Numbered from the stretch's first letter, positions 1-6,547 are shown. The stretch is 12,326 nucleotides of DNA from Bacillota bacterium (GCA_023415815.1 JAEZJL010000126.1:1-12326); one strand, 5' to 3'. Notes: generated by a model not told the origin, from the sequence alone. Numbers and translations: made by a program.

Positions 1-295
1 CCTCTGCCTTCAGGAAGGTGACGATCTCCCAGTCCCACATGGCGACTGTACCGAATTCCGAAGTCAGAGCGATAATGGGCTCCTTTATCTTTTTGATCTC
101 CCCGACCTGCTTGTAGGCCTCCCCTATCAATACCGGGAAAATTACCGCATCCGCTCCGGGAAGGGCCGAGCCCAGCTCAACCGGCTCCAGCAGGTCCGCC
201 TCGGTGGAAAGCAGGCCTCTGAGTGTTTCCACCTGCGTGTCGAATTCTTCGTTTCTTTTGTCTTTAAAATAGATCGGTAAAAGCTTCGCTTTCAT
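1..295 (-). CDS. Partial sugar isomerase-like protein (L-fucose/L-arabinose isomerase-type fold), N-terminal 98 residues
   Basis: The gene runs off the left edge, so only the first 98 residues are visible. It starts at ATG 295-293 with AGGAGG five bases upstream (301-306). The translation begins MKAKLLPIYFKDKRNEEFDT and later has a hydrophobic strand (ADAVIFPVLIG), then TSEFGTVAMWDWEI. An alternating alpha/beta N-terminal half with this kind of segment resembles proteins annotated as fucose isomerase-related (FucI/AraA N-terminal domain). The metal-binding residues of that family lie in the missing part, so function is inferred. It lies 36 bp downstream of the LacI-type repressor in the same direction and is probably co-transcribed with it, opposite the sugar-acid gene cluster. 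If the assignment holds, it would interconvert an aldose and a ketose feeding that pathway. An uncharacterised alpha/beta protein is the main alternative. Confidence 0.55.
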   Translation of the reverse strand, partial: MKAKLLPIYFKDKRNEEFDTQVETLRGLLSTEADLLEPVELGSALPGADAVIFPVLIGEAYKQVGEIKKIKEPIIALTSEFGTVAMWDWEIVTFLKAE

Positions 296-331
296 TTTCT
301 CCTCCTGCTTCCTGTATTTTATATTGATGGA

Positions 332-1369
332 TCATAATTGCCGTGTCGAACCTCTTAATATCATTTCAGGCTGAAGGAGCACCGCATCAAAGCCATTGTC
401 GCCCTTTGCGCCTTCTATCTGCTCAAGCACCCTCTCCGCGGCGAGGAAGCCCAGCTCTCTGACGGGGCTTCTGACCGTCGTCAGCTTAGGGTAAACGCAT
501 TTTGCTATATCGGAATCGTCGTAGCCTACCAGCGAGACATCCTCAGGCACCCTGAGCCCCGCCTCGAACAGGGCGCTCATTGCCCCCGAGGCCATGTAGT
601 CGTTTGAGCAGAAAACAGCGCCGGGCGGGCTTCCGCCCTTTTCCAGCAGGCTTTTCATCGCATGATACCCCCCGTCGTGGGTGAAGTCCGAATATACTAT
701 ATTATTGATGTCGTATTTGATGCCGCTCTCCAGCAGTCTGGCCAGGAAGCCCTTTTCCCTGCTGAAGGAATCCTTGTGATCCTCCGGTCCGTTGATTATG
801 GCAAAGCGCCGGTGTCCCAGCTTCAGAAGATGGTCGGCCGCCAGGTATCCGCCCCTGTGGTTGTCTATCTCCACCGAATTCCTGGGCCTGAGACTCATGC
901 TTGGGTTTATCACAACATACGGAAAGCCTTCCTCCTCCAGCAGGGACAAAAAGCTGTAATGATACATGAACTGGGGCACAAGGATCATGCCGTCAACAGA
1001 GCGGCTGAACACCTTTTTCGCTATAAAACCGTTCTCCTCCATGTCCTCCCAGTCGACAGCCTCGAAATTGAAGACGAAGCCGTGCTGCCGGATGCAGTCA
1101 AGCGCCCCCTTGAGCATCGCATAGTAATAGGTGATTTCCTCCGTCATATCCCTGCTTTTTTTCGAGTTAAGTATGAACAGCCCGATAGTATTGGACCTGT
1201 TTTTTATAAGATTCCTTCCGATGGCGCTGGTGTGGTATTTCAGCTTTCGCGCAGCTTCCTCCACCTTCTCCCTGGTGCGGCTGTTCACCCGTTTGCCGTT
1301 CAGAGCGAGAGAGGCTGTTGCAGGCGAAACTCCCGCGAGCGCCGCTACATCCTTTAAAGAGGCTGGCAT
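332..1369 (-). CDS. LacI/GalR-family transcriptional repressor
   Basis: A 345-residue protein, the normal LacI-family length. The N-terminus (about residues 4-23, SLKDVAALAGVSPATASLAL) is the LacI helix-turn-helix, followed by the hinge (VEEAARKLKYHTSAIGRNL, about 36-54). From about residue 60 comes a periplasmic-binding-protein-like sensor domain, with typical segments DGMILVPQ, HRRFAIINGPED, AVFCSNDYMASGAMSAL and VSLVGYDDSDIAKCVYPKLTTV. The start at 1369 is supported by GGAGGG a few bases upstream. It is divergent from the dehydrogenase-lactonase-aldolase cluster and precedes the partial isomerase, so it is the obvious local regulator. The effector is probably a sugar, sugar acid or phosphorylated intermediate of the pathway. 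A LacI-type palindrome lies just downstream of its own predicted promoter and another lies between the two arms, suggesting autoregulation plus control of the divergent operon. Confidence 0.95.
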   Translation of the reverse strand: MPASLKDVAALAGVSPATASLALNGKRVNSRTREKVEEAARKLKYHTSAIGRNLIKNRSNTIGLFILNSKKSRDMTEEITYYYAMLKGALDCIRQHGFVFNFEAVDWEDMEENGFIAKKVFSRSVDGMILVPQFMYHYSFLSLLEEEGFPYVVINPSMSLRPRNSVEIDNHRGGYLAADHLLKLGHRRFAIINGPEDHKDSFSREKGFLARLLESGIKYDINNIVYSDFTHDGGYHAMKSLLEKGGSPPGAVFCSNDYMASGAMSALFEAGLRVPEDVSLVGYDDSDIAKCVYPKLTTVRSPVRELGFLAAERVLEQIEGAKGDNGFDAVLLQPEMILRGSTRQL

Positions 1370-1402
1370 GTCGCCCTCCGTAAATTTGCAATTTTTCCCA
1401 TG

Positions 1403-1414
1403 TAAATCGTTTTA
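1403..1414. promoter_or_regulatory. Candidate LacI-family operator O1
   Basis: TAAATCGTTTTA differs in one position from the perfect palindrome at 1506-1517 and has the central CG typical of LacI-family operators. It lies about 16-27 bases downstream of the transcription start predicted for the repressor gene, where bound repressor would block its transcription. Binding is inferred. Confidence 0.6.
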
Positions 1415-1436
1415 TATTTTTAGCTGCTGTAGTTAT

Positions 1437-1465
1437 ATAATATCACAATTTCAATTACTTGTTAA
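1437..1465 (-). promoter_or_regulatory. Predicted sigma-A promoter of the lacI-family gene
   Basis: Read on the minus strand, a -35 box TTAACA (1465-1460) is followed by a 17-bp spacer and a -10 box TATTAT (1442-1437). Each box has 5 of 6 consensus bases. Transcription would start near 1430, giving a leader of about 60 bases that contains operator O1. Confidence 0.55.
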
Positions 1466-1505
1466 GTTTAATTATGCATTCAAATTTTTGTATGATATAA
1501 TTATA

Positions 1506-1517
1506 TAAAACGTTTTA
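1506..1517. promoter_or_regulatory. Candidate LacI-family operator O2 (perfect 12-bp palindrome)
   Basis: TAAAACGTTTTA is a perfect palindrome with a central CG, the usual form of LacI-family operators. It lies 103 bp from O1, close to ten helical turns, so both sites would face the same side of the DNA. It is about 40 bp upstream of the first rightward -35 box and a similar distance upstream of the leftward promoter. Confidence 0.65.
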
Positions 1518-1555
1518 ATTTATCCTATATTTGTTTGGAAACTTAAAAACAGGCA

Positions 1556-1584
1556 TAGACAACTTCCCATCAGCAGGCTATAAT
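1556..1584 (+). promoter_or_regulatory. Predicted rightward promoter P1 of the catabolic cluster
   Basis: The -35 box TAGACA (1556-1561), a 17-bp spacer and a perfect -10 box TATAAT (1579-1584) match the sigma-A consensus. The start would be near 1591, immediately before the 18-bp palindrome. Confidence 0.6.
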
Positions 1585-1592
1585 AATATCAA

Positions 1593-1610
1593 AATATGTA
1601 ATTACATATT
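1593..1610. promoter_or_regulatory. Perfect 18-bp palindrome, candidate second operator
   Basis: AATATGTAATTACATATT is identical to its reverse complement. It covers the predicted start region of promoter P1 and overlaps the -35 box of P2, an ideal position for a repressor acting on both. It has no central CG and does not resemble O1 or O2. Its TGTAATTACA core recalls sites of GntR/FadR-like regulators, but that is only a resemblance and no such gene lies in this window. Confidence 0.55.
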
Positions 1611-1637
1611 GACATTTACTTTACATAATGATATAAA
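1609..1637 (+). promoter_or_regulatory. Predicted rightward promoter P2 of the catabolic cluster
   Basis: A perfect -35 box TTGACA (1609-1614), a 17-bp spacer and a -10 box TATAAA (1632-1637) form the strongest promoter match of the divergent region. Transcription would start near 1644, about 37 bases before the first gene. Confidence 0.7.
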
Positions 1638-1680
1638 GGGATTGCAAAGCCTCTAAAGGGTATGAAAGGACGGTTTGAAA

Positions 1681-2619
1681 ATGGCGCAGAAAATTCTTAT
1701 CACCCCGAAATCGTTTAAAAATTATAAGGAGAAGACCTACCCCCTGCTGGCGGAAAAGGGCTATGAAATAGTGGAAAACACCTTCGGCAGGACAATGACC
1801 GAGGCCGAAATCATCGAAATCGCAGGCCGGGACGTCGTAGGGATCATCATAGGCGTGGACCCTCTGCCCGCCTCCGTCCTTGAAAAATGCAAGGACCTGA
1901 AGGCGATATCCAAATACGGCGTGGGCATGGACAACATAGACCTGGTCAGGGCAGGCGGGCTGGGCATTAAAGTGAAGAACGCCCAGGGCACCAACAACGT
2001 ATCCGTGGCGGAGCTTGCAATCGGCCTTATGTTTACCATGTCCCGCAGCATTTCAAGAGTCGCCTCAGGCGTTAAGAGCGGAAGCTGGGACAGGTTCATC
2101 GGGTGCGAGCTTACCGGTAAAAAGCTCGGGCTGATAGGCGGCGGCCAGATAGGCCGCGAGGTAGCAAAAAGGGCCTGCGGCCTCGAAATGTCCGTCACCA
2201 TCTACGACCCTTATTTCAATGACGGCGGATTCCTTGAGAAATACGGGATATCAAGATCGGACAAGCTGGATGAGGTGCTTGCCGCGTCAGATTTCATCTC
2301 ACTGCACCTTCCGGCAACGGAAGAGACAAAGCATATGATCAACGAAGCCACGCTCGGCCTCATGAAGCCGAACTGCATCCTCATCAACACCTCCCGCGGG
2401 GAGCTGGTGGACGAGGAAGCTTTATACAAAGCGCTGATCAAAGGAAAGATCGCCGGAGCAGCTCAGGATGTCTTTTCCGCCGAGCCTCCTGCAAAGGACG
2501 AGAAGTTCCTCAAGCTTGAGAACTTCGTCCTCACCTCGCATATAGGCGCTTTTACGCATGAAGCGGTTGAAAAGATGGCAATGGTTTCCACGCGGAACCT
2601 GCTGGAAATGCTCGGATAG
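1681..2619 (+). CDS. D-isomer-specific 2-hydroxyacid dehydrogenase (phosphoglycerate dehydrogenase-like)
   Basis: A 312-residue NAD(P)-dependent dehydrogenase that interconverts a D-2-hydroxyacid and its 2-keto acid. The dinucleotide motif GGGQIG is at about 153-158, followed by an Asp (in TIYDPYF, about 176) at the end of the second beta strand that favours NAD(H). The catalytic set is present: Arg in NTSRGELVDEEAL (about 239), Glu in DVFSAEPP (about 268) and His in LTSHIGAF (about 287). A SerA regulatory (ACT) domain is absent, which argues for catabolism rather than serine synthesis. I chose ATG 1681 over the in-frame TTG at 1675; the AAAGGA ribosome site at 1665-1670 is 10 bases from ATG and only 4 from TTG. 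It is the first gene of the cluster, directly behind two promoters. The substrate is unknown, but a sugar-derived hydroxyacid is likely. Confidence 0.9.
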   Translation: MAQKILITPKSFKNYKEKTYPLLAEKGYEIVENTFGRTMTEAEIIEIAGRDVVGIIIGVDPLPASVLEKCKDLKAISKYGVGMDNIDLVRAGGLGIKVKNAQGTNNVSVAELAIGLMFTMSRSISRVASGVKSGSWDRFIGCELTGKKLGLIGGGQIGREVAKRACGLEMSVTIYDPYFNDGGFLEKYGISRSDKLDEVLAASDFISLHLPATEETKHMINEATLGLMKPNCILINTSRGELVDEEALYKALIKGKIAGAAQDVFSAEPPAKDEKFLKLENFVLTSHIGAFTHEAVEKMAMVSTRNLLEMLG

Positions 2620-2634
2620 AAAAGAGGACAGCTT

Positions 2635-3603
2635 ATGGATACCGGCACAAAAATGATCCAAACCGTAAAAGGCCTGATTCCTGCAAGCGAGCTGGGCTAC
2701 TGCCAGAGCCACGAGCACCTGTTTATCGCCGACGGTCCGTCTGCGAAGCTCGTGCCATCGCTCAGGCTGGATGATTTCGAAAAAACCTCGCAGGAGCTCG
2801 CCGCCTATCGGAAGCTCGGAGGTGCGGGTGTCGTCGACGCGCAGCCCGTCGGCTGCGGAAGAATGGCCGACCAGCTTTATGATACCAGCGTCCGAACAGG
2901 AGTGAATATTGTCTCCTCCACCGGCTTCCACAAGCTTGTCTTCTACCCGGAGGACCACTGGCTCCGGAAAATGGACGACACGGCTCTCGTTGAGCTGTTT
3001 ACGGGAGAAATCGAATCCGGCATGTTTGTCGGCTGCGACGCCTCTCTGCCCTCCGCAAGGATCCCGTCAAAGGCGGGTGTGATCAAAACCGCCTCCGATA
3101 CCGAAGGTCCTTCGGGAGAATACAGGAGATACTTCGAAGCCGCAGCCGAGGCCTCAAGGCTGACAGGCTGTCCCGTCATGAGCCATACTGAAATGGGAAA
3201 GGGCGCTTTCGAACAGATAAAGCTGTTCACGGACCACGGAATACCGCTTGATTCCATCATCATCTGCCATCTCGACAGAGTGCTGACCGACATGGATTAC
3301 CTGTTCGCCGTGGCCCAAACGGGAGTATATATGGAATTCGACACCATCGGCAGATTCAAATACCATTCGGACGAGGACGAGGCCGCCTTTATTCTCAAGC
3401 TCGCGGAGCGCGGCTACGAAGACAGGATACTTATAGGTCTGGACACAACGCGCGAGAGGATGAAAAGCTACGGCGGCTCCCTGGGACTCGACTACATCCT
3501 CACAAGCTTCATACCCCTTTTAAAATCCTACGGAATTACAGATGCTATCATCGAGAAATTCACAAACGGCAATACTGCAAGGGCATTTACAATAAAAATT
3601 TGA
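2635..3603 (+). CDS. Phosphotriesterase-family metal-dependent lactonase
   Basis: A 322-residue amidohydrolase-superfamily protein of the phosphotriesterase (PTE) family. All expected metal ligands are visible: HxH in SHEH (His26, His28), the lysine that becomes carboxylated in GVIKTASD (Lys151), His184 in VMSHTE, His212 in IICHLDR, and Asp270 in LIGLDTTR. An intact binuclear metal site means a working hydrolase. Characterised PTE relatives in sugar operons open sugar lactones or phosphorylated sugar lactones, so lactone hydrolysis is the best guess. It follows the dehydrogenase by 15 bp with AGAGGA at 2623-2628. Together with the neighbouring dehydrogenases and aldolase, it fits a pathway in which oxidation of a sugar gives a lactone that must be opened. 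The exact lactone cannot be read from the sequence. Confidence 0.88.
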   Translation: MDTGTKMIQTVKGLIPASELGYCQSHEHLFIADGPSAKLVPSLRLDDFEKTSQELAAYRKLGGAGVVDAQPVGCGRMADQLYDTSVRTGVNIVSSTGFHKLVFYPEDHWLRKMDDTALVELFTGEIESGMFVGCDASLPSARIPSKAGVIKTASDTEGPSGEYRRYFEAAAEASRLTGCPVMSHTEMGKGAFEQIKLFTDHGIPLDSIIICHLDRVLTDMDYLFAVAQTGVYMEFDTIGRFKYHSDEDEAAFILKLAERGYEDRILIGLDTTRERMKSYGGSLGLDYILTSFIPLLKSYGITDAIIEKFTNGNTARAFTIKI

Positions 3604-3621
3604 GTCAGGAGGAATATGAAT

Positions 3622-4572
3622 ATGAACCTGCCACCGAAAGCAACCCAGCCTACGCTTTATTTCATCGGCGTGACCACCACCAAATCATCCATTATGAAGG
3701 TGTTCCCCTTGTGGGCAAAGGCTCTTGGCCTTAAGGACGCCGTCATCAAGGGCATCGATATCGAGATCCACGCCCAGCCCGAGGTTTACAGACAAGTTGT
3801 GGAGTTTATAAAAGAAGACGAGCTTTCCATGGGTGCCCTGGTAACGACCCATAAAATCGACCTGTACAACGCCACAAAGGATTTGTTCGAATACCTTGAC
3901 CCGTATGCAACCATGTTCGGGGAGCTGTCCTCCATATCAAAAAAGGAAGGCAGGCTGGAGGGCTATGCCAAGGATCCCATTTCGAGCGGCCTGTCGCTTG
4001 AGGCCTTTGTCCCGAAGAACTACTGGAAGAGATACGGCGGAGAAGTTCTGCTGCTAGGAGCAGGCGGCAGCGCCATAGCAATGAGCGCATATCTTTTAAA
4101 CAAGAACAAGGGCGATAACATCCCTTCAAAGCTGATCGTAGCCAACAGGAGCAAACCCAGGCTTGACGAGATCGAATCAATCGTAAAGAAAATAAACCCG
4201 GGTGTTCCTGCAGAATTCCACCTCACTCCCGAAGCCGTACAAAACGATGCGCTTGTCAACAAGCTGAAGCCCCATTCCCTCGTCGTCAATGCAACCGGCC
4301 TCGGCAAGGACCGTCCGGGCTCGCCGCTCACGGACGCTGCCCAATTCCCCGCCGACAGCCTTATCTGGGAGATCAATTACAGGGGCGACCTGCTATTCAT
4401 GCACCAGGCGCTGAAACAGAAGGAAGCTAAAAATCTGCACGTAGAGGACGGCTGGATATACTTCGTATACGGCTGGACCCAGGTCATCGCCGAGGTGTTC
4501 CATATGAGCATCACCGGCAGGCTTTTTGACGAGTGTGAACAAATCGCAAATGAAATAAGAAAAAACAGCTAA
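3622..4572 (+). CDS. Divergent shikimate dehydrogenase-like (AroE family) oxidoreductase
   Basis: Residue numbers here count from the upstream ATG at 3616 (318 residues). I prefer ATG 3622 because AGGAGG (3607-3612) is 9 bases from it and only 3 from 3616. Family hallmarks are the catalytic Lys80 in GALVTTHKIDL, Asp120 in GYAKDPISSG (equivalent to the NTD of AroE), the Rossmann motif GAGGSA (148-153), ANRSKPR (176-182, suggesting NADP), NATGLG (225-230), and the C-terminal Gln289 in YGWTQV. The carboxylate-binding HSxSP motif of true AroE is replaced by TTKSS (21-25). That change and the catabolic neighbours argue against shikimate biosynthesis. It probably oxidises or reduces a cyclic or sugar-like polyol in this pathway. 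It is translated in tight sequence with the lactonase (12-bp gap). Confidence 0.82.
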   Translation: MNLPPKATQPTLYFIGVTTTKSSIMKVFPLWAKALGLKDAVIKGIDIEIHAQPEVYRQVVEFIKEDELSMGALVTTHKIDLYNATKDLFEYLDPYATMFGELSSISKKEGRLEGYAKDPISSGLSLEAFVPKNYWKRYGGEVLLLGAGGSAIAMSAYLLNKNKGDNIPSKLIVANRSKPRLDEIESIVKKINPGVPAEFHLTPEAVQNDALVNKLKPHSLVVNATGLGKDRPGSPLTDAAQFPADSLIWEINYRGDLLFMHQALKQKEAKNLHVEDGWIYFVYGWTQVIAEVFHMSITGRLFDECEQIANEIRKNS

Positions 4573-4585
4573 AGGAGAAAAGCGA

Positions 4586-5163
4586 ATGAGTGCAGAATTA
4601 AACGTCAACCCGTTTTCAATGTATTTTGACCTTAAGAACGGTATTTCCAAGGATAAGGAATCAACAAAGCGCTATCTTTCAAACATGAAAGGCATGTTTG
4701 CCGACGACGCTGCGCTTGACGAGCTCATCAAAAAGGACAATTCCCTGATATACGAATTCTATGAGCTCAAGCTTCCGGAGACGCCGGGCAACCTGCTTTT
4801 CGGGACCAGCATCGTATACCCGGCAAGGTCGGCAGTGAGTATTTCATGACAAAGGGCCATTTCCACACCATACTCGCTACCGCAGAGGTCTACTACTGCC
4901 TGAGCGGCAAGGGCTACATGCTTATGGAAAACCCCGAGGGCGAATGGGACGCGCAGTATATGACGCCCGGCAGAGCTGTATATGTACCCGAAAGGTATGC
5001 CCACAGGAGCATCAACGTGGGTACCGAGCCGCTGATAACCTTTTTCGTGTTCAGGTCGGACGCCGGTCACGACTATGGTACCATTGAAACAAAGGGCTAT
5101 AGAAAATTGATTGTCGAGAAAAACGGAAACCCGGAAATAATCGACAACCCGAAATGGAAATAA
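4586..5163 (+). pseudogene. Cupin-type glucose-6-phosphate isomerase family gene, interrupted by a one-base frameshift
   Basis: Two ORFs together make one cupin-type phosphoglucose isomerase of about 192 residues, the usual family length. The first (4586-4849) carries the N-terminus to GNLLFGTSIVYP (codon 79), then a nonsense tail and TGA. The second frame restores KVGSEYFMTKGHFHT and the cupin core: metal ligands HFH and the Glu in TAEVYY, the conserved PGRAVYVPERYAHRSIN with the last His ligand, and DAGHDYGTIETKGY near the C-terminus. One base appears lost in the CCCGG run at 4819-4823; adding a C or G gives the expected YPGKVG. The break joins the two ORFs as an ATGA overlap (4846-4849). 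It may be a real null allele or a sequencing error. An intact protein would isomerise a phosphorylated aldose and ketose, with AAAGGAG 8 bases before the start. Confidence 0.88.
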
Positions 5164-5191
5164 AGTAATTTTTCGGAAGGAGCTCTAAAGC

Positions 5192-5833
5192 ATGAGCAAG
5201 AAATGGGAAGTAATCAAGAAAATAACCGATTCCGGCCTGGTCGTTGTGGTAAGGGCCGAAAACCCCGACGAGGCCAAGAAGATAACGGACGCCTGCCTTA
5301 AGGGCGGCGCGGCTGCTATCGAGATAACCTATACGGTCCCCGGCGCTTCAAGGGTCATTGAAGAGCTGGCGAAGGAATATTCGAAGCAGATCATTATCGG
5401 AGCCGGTACGGTGCTTGACCCCGAAACCGCCAGGATCGCCATCCTGTCGGGCGCGCAGTACGTTGTAAGCCCCTACCTCAGCCGTGAAACCCTGAGGCTC
5501 TGCAACAGGTACCAGATCCCCTGCATGCCCGGCGTCATGACCGTTGAGGGCGTCATTGAGGCGATGGAGCTCGGCGCGGACATACTCAAGGTATTCCCCG
5601 GCGAAGCCTTCGGCCCGAAGATAATCAAGGCCATTAAGGGTCCTCTGCCCCAGGCCAATATGATGCCTACGGGCGGCGTCAGCATCGACAACGTAGGCGA
5701 ATGGATCAAGGCCGGCGCAGTTGCGGTCGGCGCAGGCGGAAGCCTCACAGCGGGAGCCAAAACCGGCGACTTCGCAAGCATCACAAAGCTAGCCGCCGAA
5801 TTCGTTGCTAAGATAAAGGAAGCAAGAGGCTGA
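5192..5833 (+). CDS. KDPG/KHG-type class I aldolase (Eda family)
   Basis: A 213-residue aldolase of the 2-keto-3-deoxy-6-phosphogluconate / 4-hydroxy-2-oxoglutarate family, of normal length. Catalytic elements are visible: Arg21 in VVVVRAEN, Glu44 in AAIEITYTVP, Thr73 in GAGTVLDPE, the Schiff-base Lys133 in DILKVFPGE, and the phosphate-loop-like PTGGV at 159-163. It splits a 2-keto-3-deoxy sugar acid, usually phosphorylated, into pyruvate and an aldehyde. It is the last recognisable gene of the cluster, 28 bp after the cupin gene, with GGAAGGAG at 5175-5182 nine bases before ATG. Its position suggests it performs the final cleavage of the pathway. No dehydratase making a 2-keto-3-deoxy acid is visible here, so the substrate may be made by an enzyme encoded beyond the left edge. 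Substrate identity is inferred only at the family level. Confidence 0.92.
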   Translation: MSKKWEVIKKITDSGLVVVVRAENPDEAKKITDACLKGGAAAIEITYTVPGASRVIEELAKEYSKQIIIGAGTVLDPETARIAILSGAQYVVSPYLSRETLRLCNRYQIPCMPGVMTVEGVIEAMELGADILKVFPGEAFGPKIIKAIKGPLPQANMMPTGGVSIDNVGEWIKAGAVAVGAGGSLTAGAKTGDFASITKLAAEFVAKIKEARG

Positions 5834-5852
5834 AATGCAGGAACGGTTTTCA

Positions 5853-5883
5853 GTCCGGCTCTAGGCAGCACGCTTTGCCGGAC
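5853..5883 (+). other. GC-rich hairpin after the aldolase gene
   Basis: GTCCGGC (5853-5859) pairs perfectly with GCCGGAC (5877-5883) around a 17-base loop. No T-run follows, so it is not an ordinary intrinsic terminator. It could protect the mRNA 3' end or control the small ORF that begins 22 bases later. Its role is unknown. Confidence 0.4.
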
Positions 5884-5904
5884 GGTTTATAAAGGAGATT
5901 CCTC

Positions 5905-5955
5905 ATGAGCAAAAAGGCTCAATTGCCAGGAAAGCCGGTAATTGAGCCTTTATAA
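5905..5955 (+). CDS. Possible 16-residue small ORF spanning the terminator
   Basis: ATG 5905 is preceded at ideal distance (7 bases) by AAAGGAG (5891-5897) and opens a reading frame MSKKAQLPGKPVIEPL that ends at TAA 5953-5955. Almost the whole frame is the arms and loop of the intrinsic terminator at 5913-5951. Translating ribosomes would therefore melt the hairpin. It could be the relic of a lost next gene of the cluster, a leader peptide, or chance. The peptide resembles nothing I know, and expression is not shown. Confidence 0.25.
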   Translation: MSKKAQLPGKPVIEPL

Positions 5956-5960
5956 ATTTT
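5913..5960. terminator. Bidirectional intrinsic terminator between convergent transcription units
   Basis: AAAGGCTCAATT (5913-5924) and AATTGAGCCTTT (5940-5951) form a perfect 12-bp stem, extendable inward by GCC/GGT. On the minus strand the stem runs straight into TTTTT, a classic terminator for the ProX gene. On the plus strand it is followed by ATAAATTTT, a weaker tail ending the aldolase cluster. Confidence 0.85.
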
Positions 5961-5984
5961 AGATATCATAAGCCTTGTTTCCGA

Positions 5985-6536
5985 TCACAGCTCCACGAGC
6001 GTAGGCACATGCCCGGTATACGGCAGGAACTTCGTGAGCAGATCCGATGTCTCCAGGCGAAGGCTGGAGGTGTTGACGCAAGGATGGCAGCCGATGTATT
6101 CGTTTTCCAGGACGTCTTTGTCGATAAGCAGCCTCACCGAGCCGGTTACGTCGTTCATAAGGCCAAGCACGCTGACCGAGCCGGGCGTTATATTCAAAAA
6201 CCTTTCCATATATTCCGCACCGGCGAAAGACAGCCTGGCGGAGCCGATTTGCCCGGATAGCTCCTTTGTCATGAACTTTTTGCCTCCCGGCATCATCAGC
6301 AGGTAAAAGCCGGTTTTCTGTGAGTTGCAGAGGAAGAGATTCTTGCAGATTTCGATCTCCAGGAGCTTTTCGACTTCTGAGCAGGCTTCGATGGTTGCCG
6401 TTTCCTCATGATCCAGCCTGCAATATGAAATTCCCAGCCTGTCCAGCAGCTCGTAGGTATCCATTTCCTTTTGCAGCCGGTTTTTGCCGTCCGGCTTTGT
6501 GGTATAAAGGATTCTGTCTATTTTAAAGTCTCCCAT
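5985..6536 (-). CDS. proX: Prolyl-tRNA editing protein, YbaK/ProX family
   Basis: A free-standing trans-editing domain of 183 residues that removes the wrong amino acid from mischarged tRNA-Pro. ProX members act mainly on Ala-tRNA-Pro, while YbaK/Ebs members act on Cys-tRNA-Pro. The family lysine is in EICKNLFLCN, and the C-terminal signature GCHPCVNTSSLRL followed by LPYTGHVPTLVEL is strongly ProX-like; SVSVLGLMND is also typical. ATG 6536 is chosen over the GTG at 6542 because the AGAAAGG ribosome site (6548-6542) would overlap GTG but sits five bases from ATG. An internal ATG at 6464 would remove a conserved-looking N-terminal strand. It begins 11 bp after the C69 hydrolase gene and is probably translated from the same mRNA. 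Transcription ends at the terminator at 5913-5951. Confidence 0.9.
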   Translation of the reverse strand: MGDFKIDRILYTTKPDGKNRLQKEMDTYELLDRLGISYCRLDHEETATIEACSEVEKLLEIEICKNLFLCNSQKTGFYLLMMPGGKKFMTKELSGQIGSARLSFAGAEYMERFLNITPGSVSVLGLMNDVTGSVRLLIDKDVLENEYIGCHPCVNTSSLRLETSDLLTKFLPYTGHVPTLVEL

Positions 6537-6547
6537 AAGCACCTTTC

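Noticed and set aside
662..1357. Long plus-strand ORF (231 codons) opposite the lacI gene
   Set aside because: It lies fully antisense to a gene with clear LacI domains, its translation resembles nothing, and it has no ribosome site.
1401..1414. CcpA catabolite-repression (cre) site
   Set aside because: TGTAAATCGTTTTA has one extra base before CG and lacks the final CA of the cre consensus. It fits the LacI-type operator pair better.
4817..4830. Programmed -1 ribosomal frameshift in the cupin gene
   Set aside because: The local sequence (TAC CCG GCA AGG) is not a canonical slippery heptamer, and no convincing downstream structure is seen. A one-base indel is simpler.
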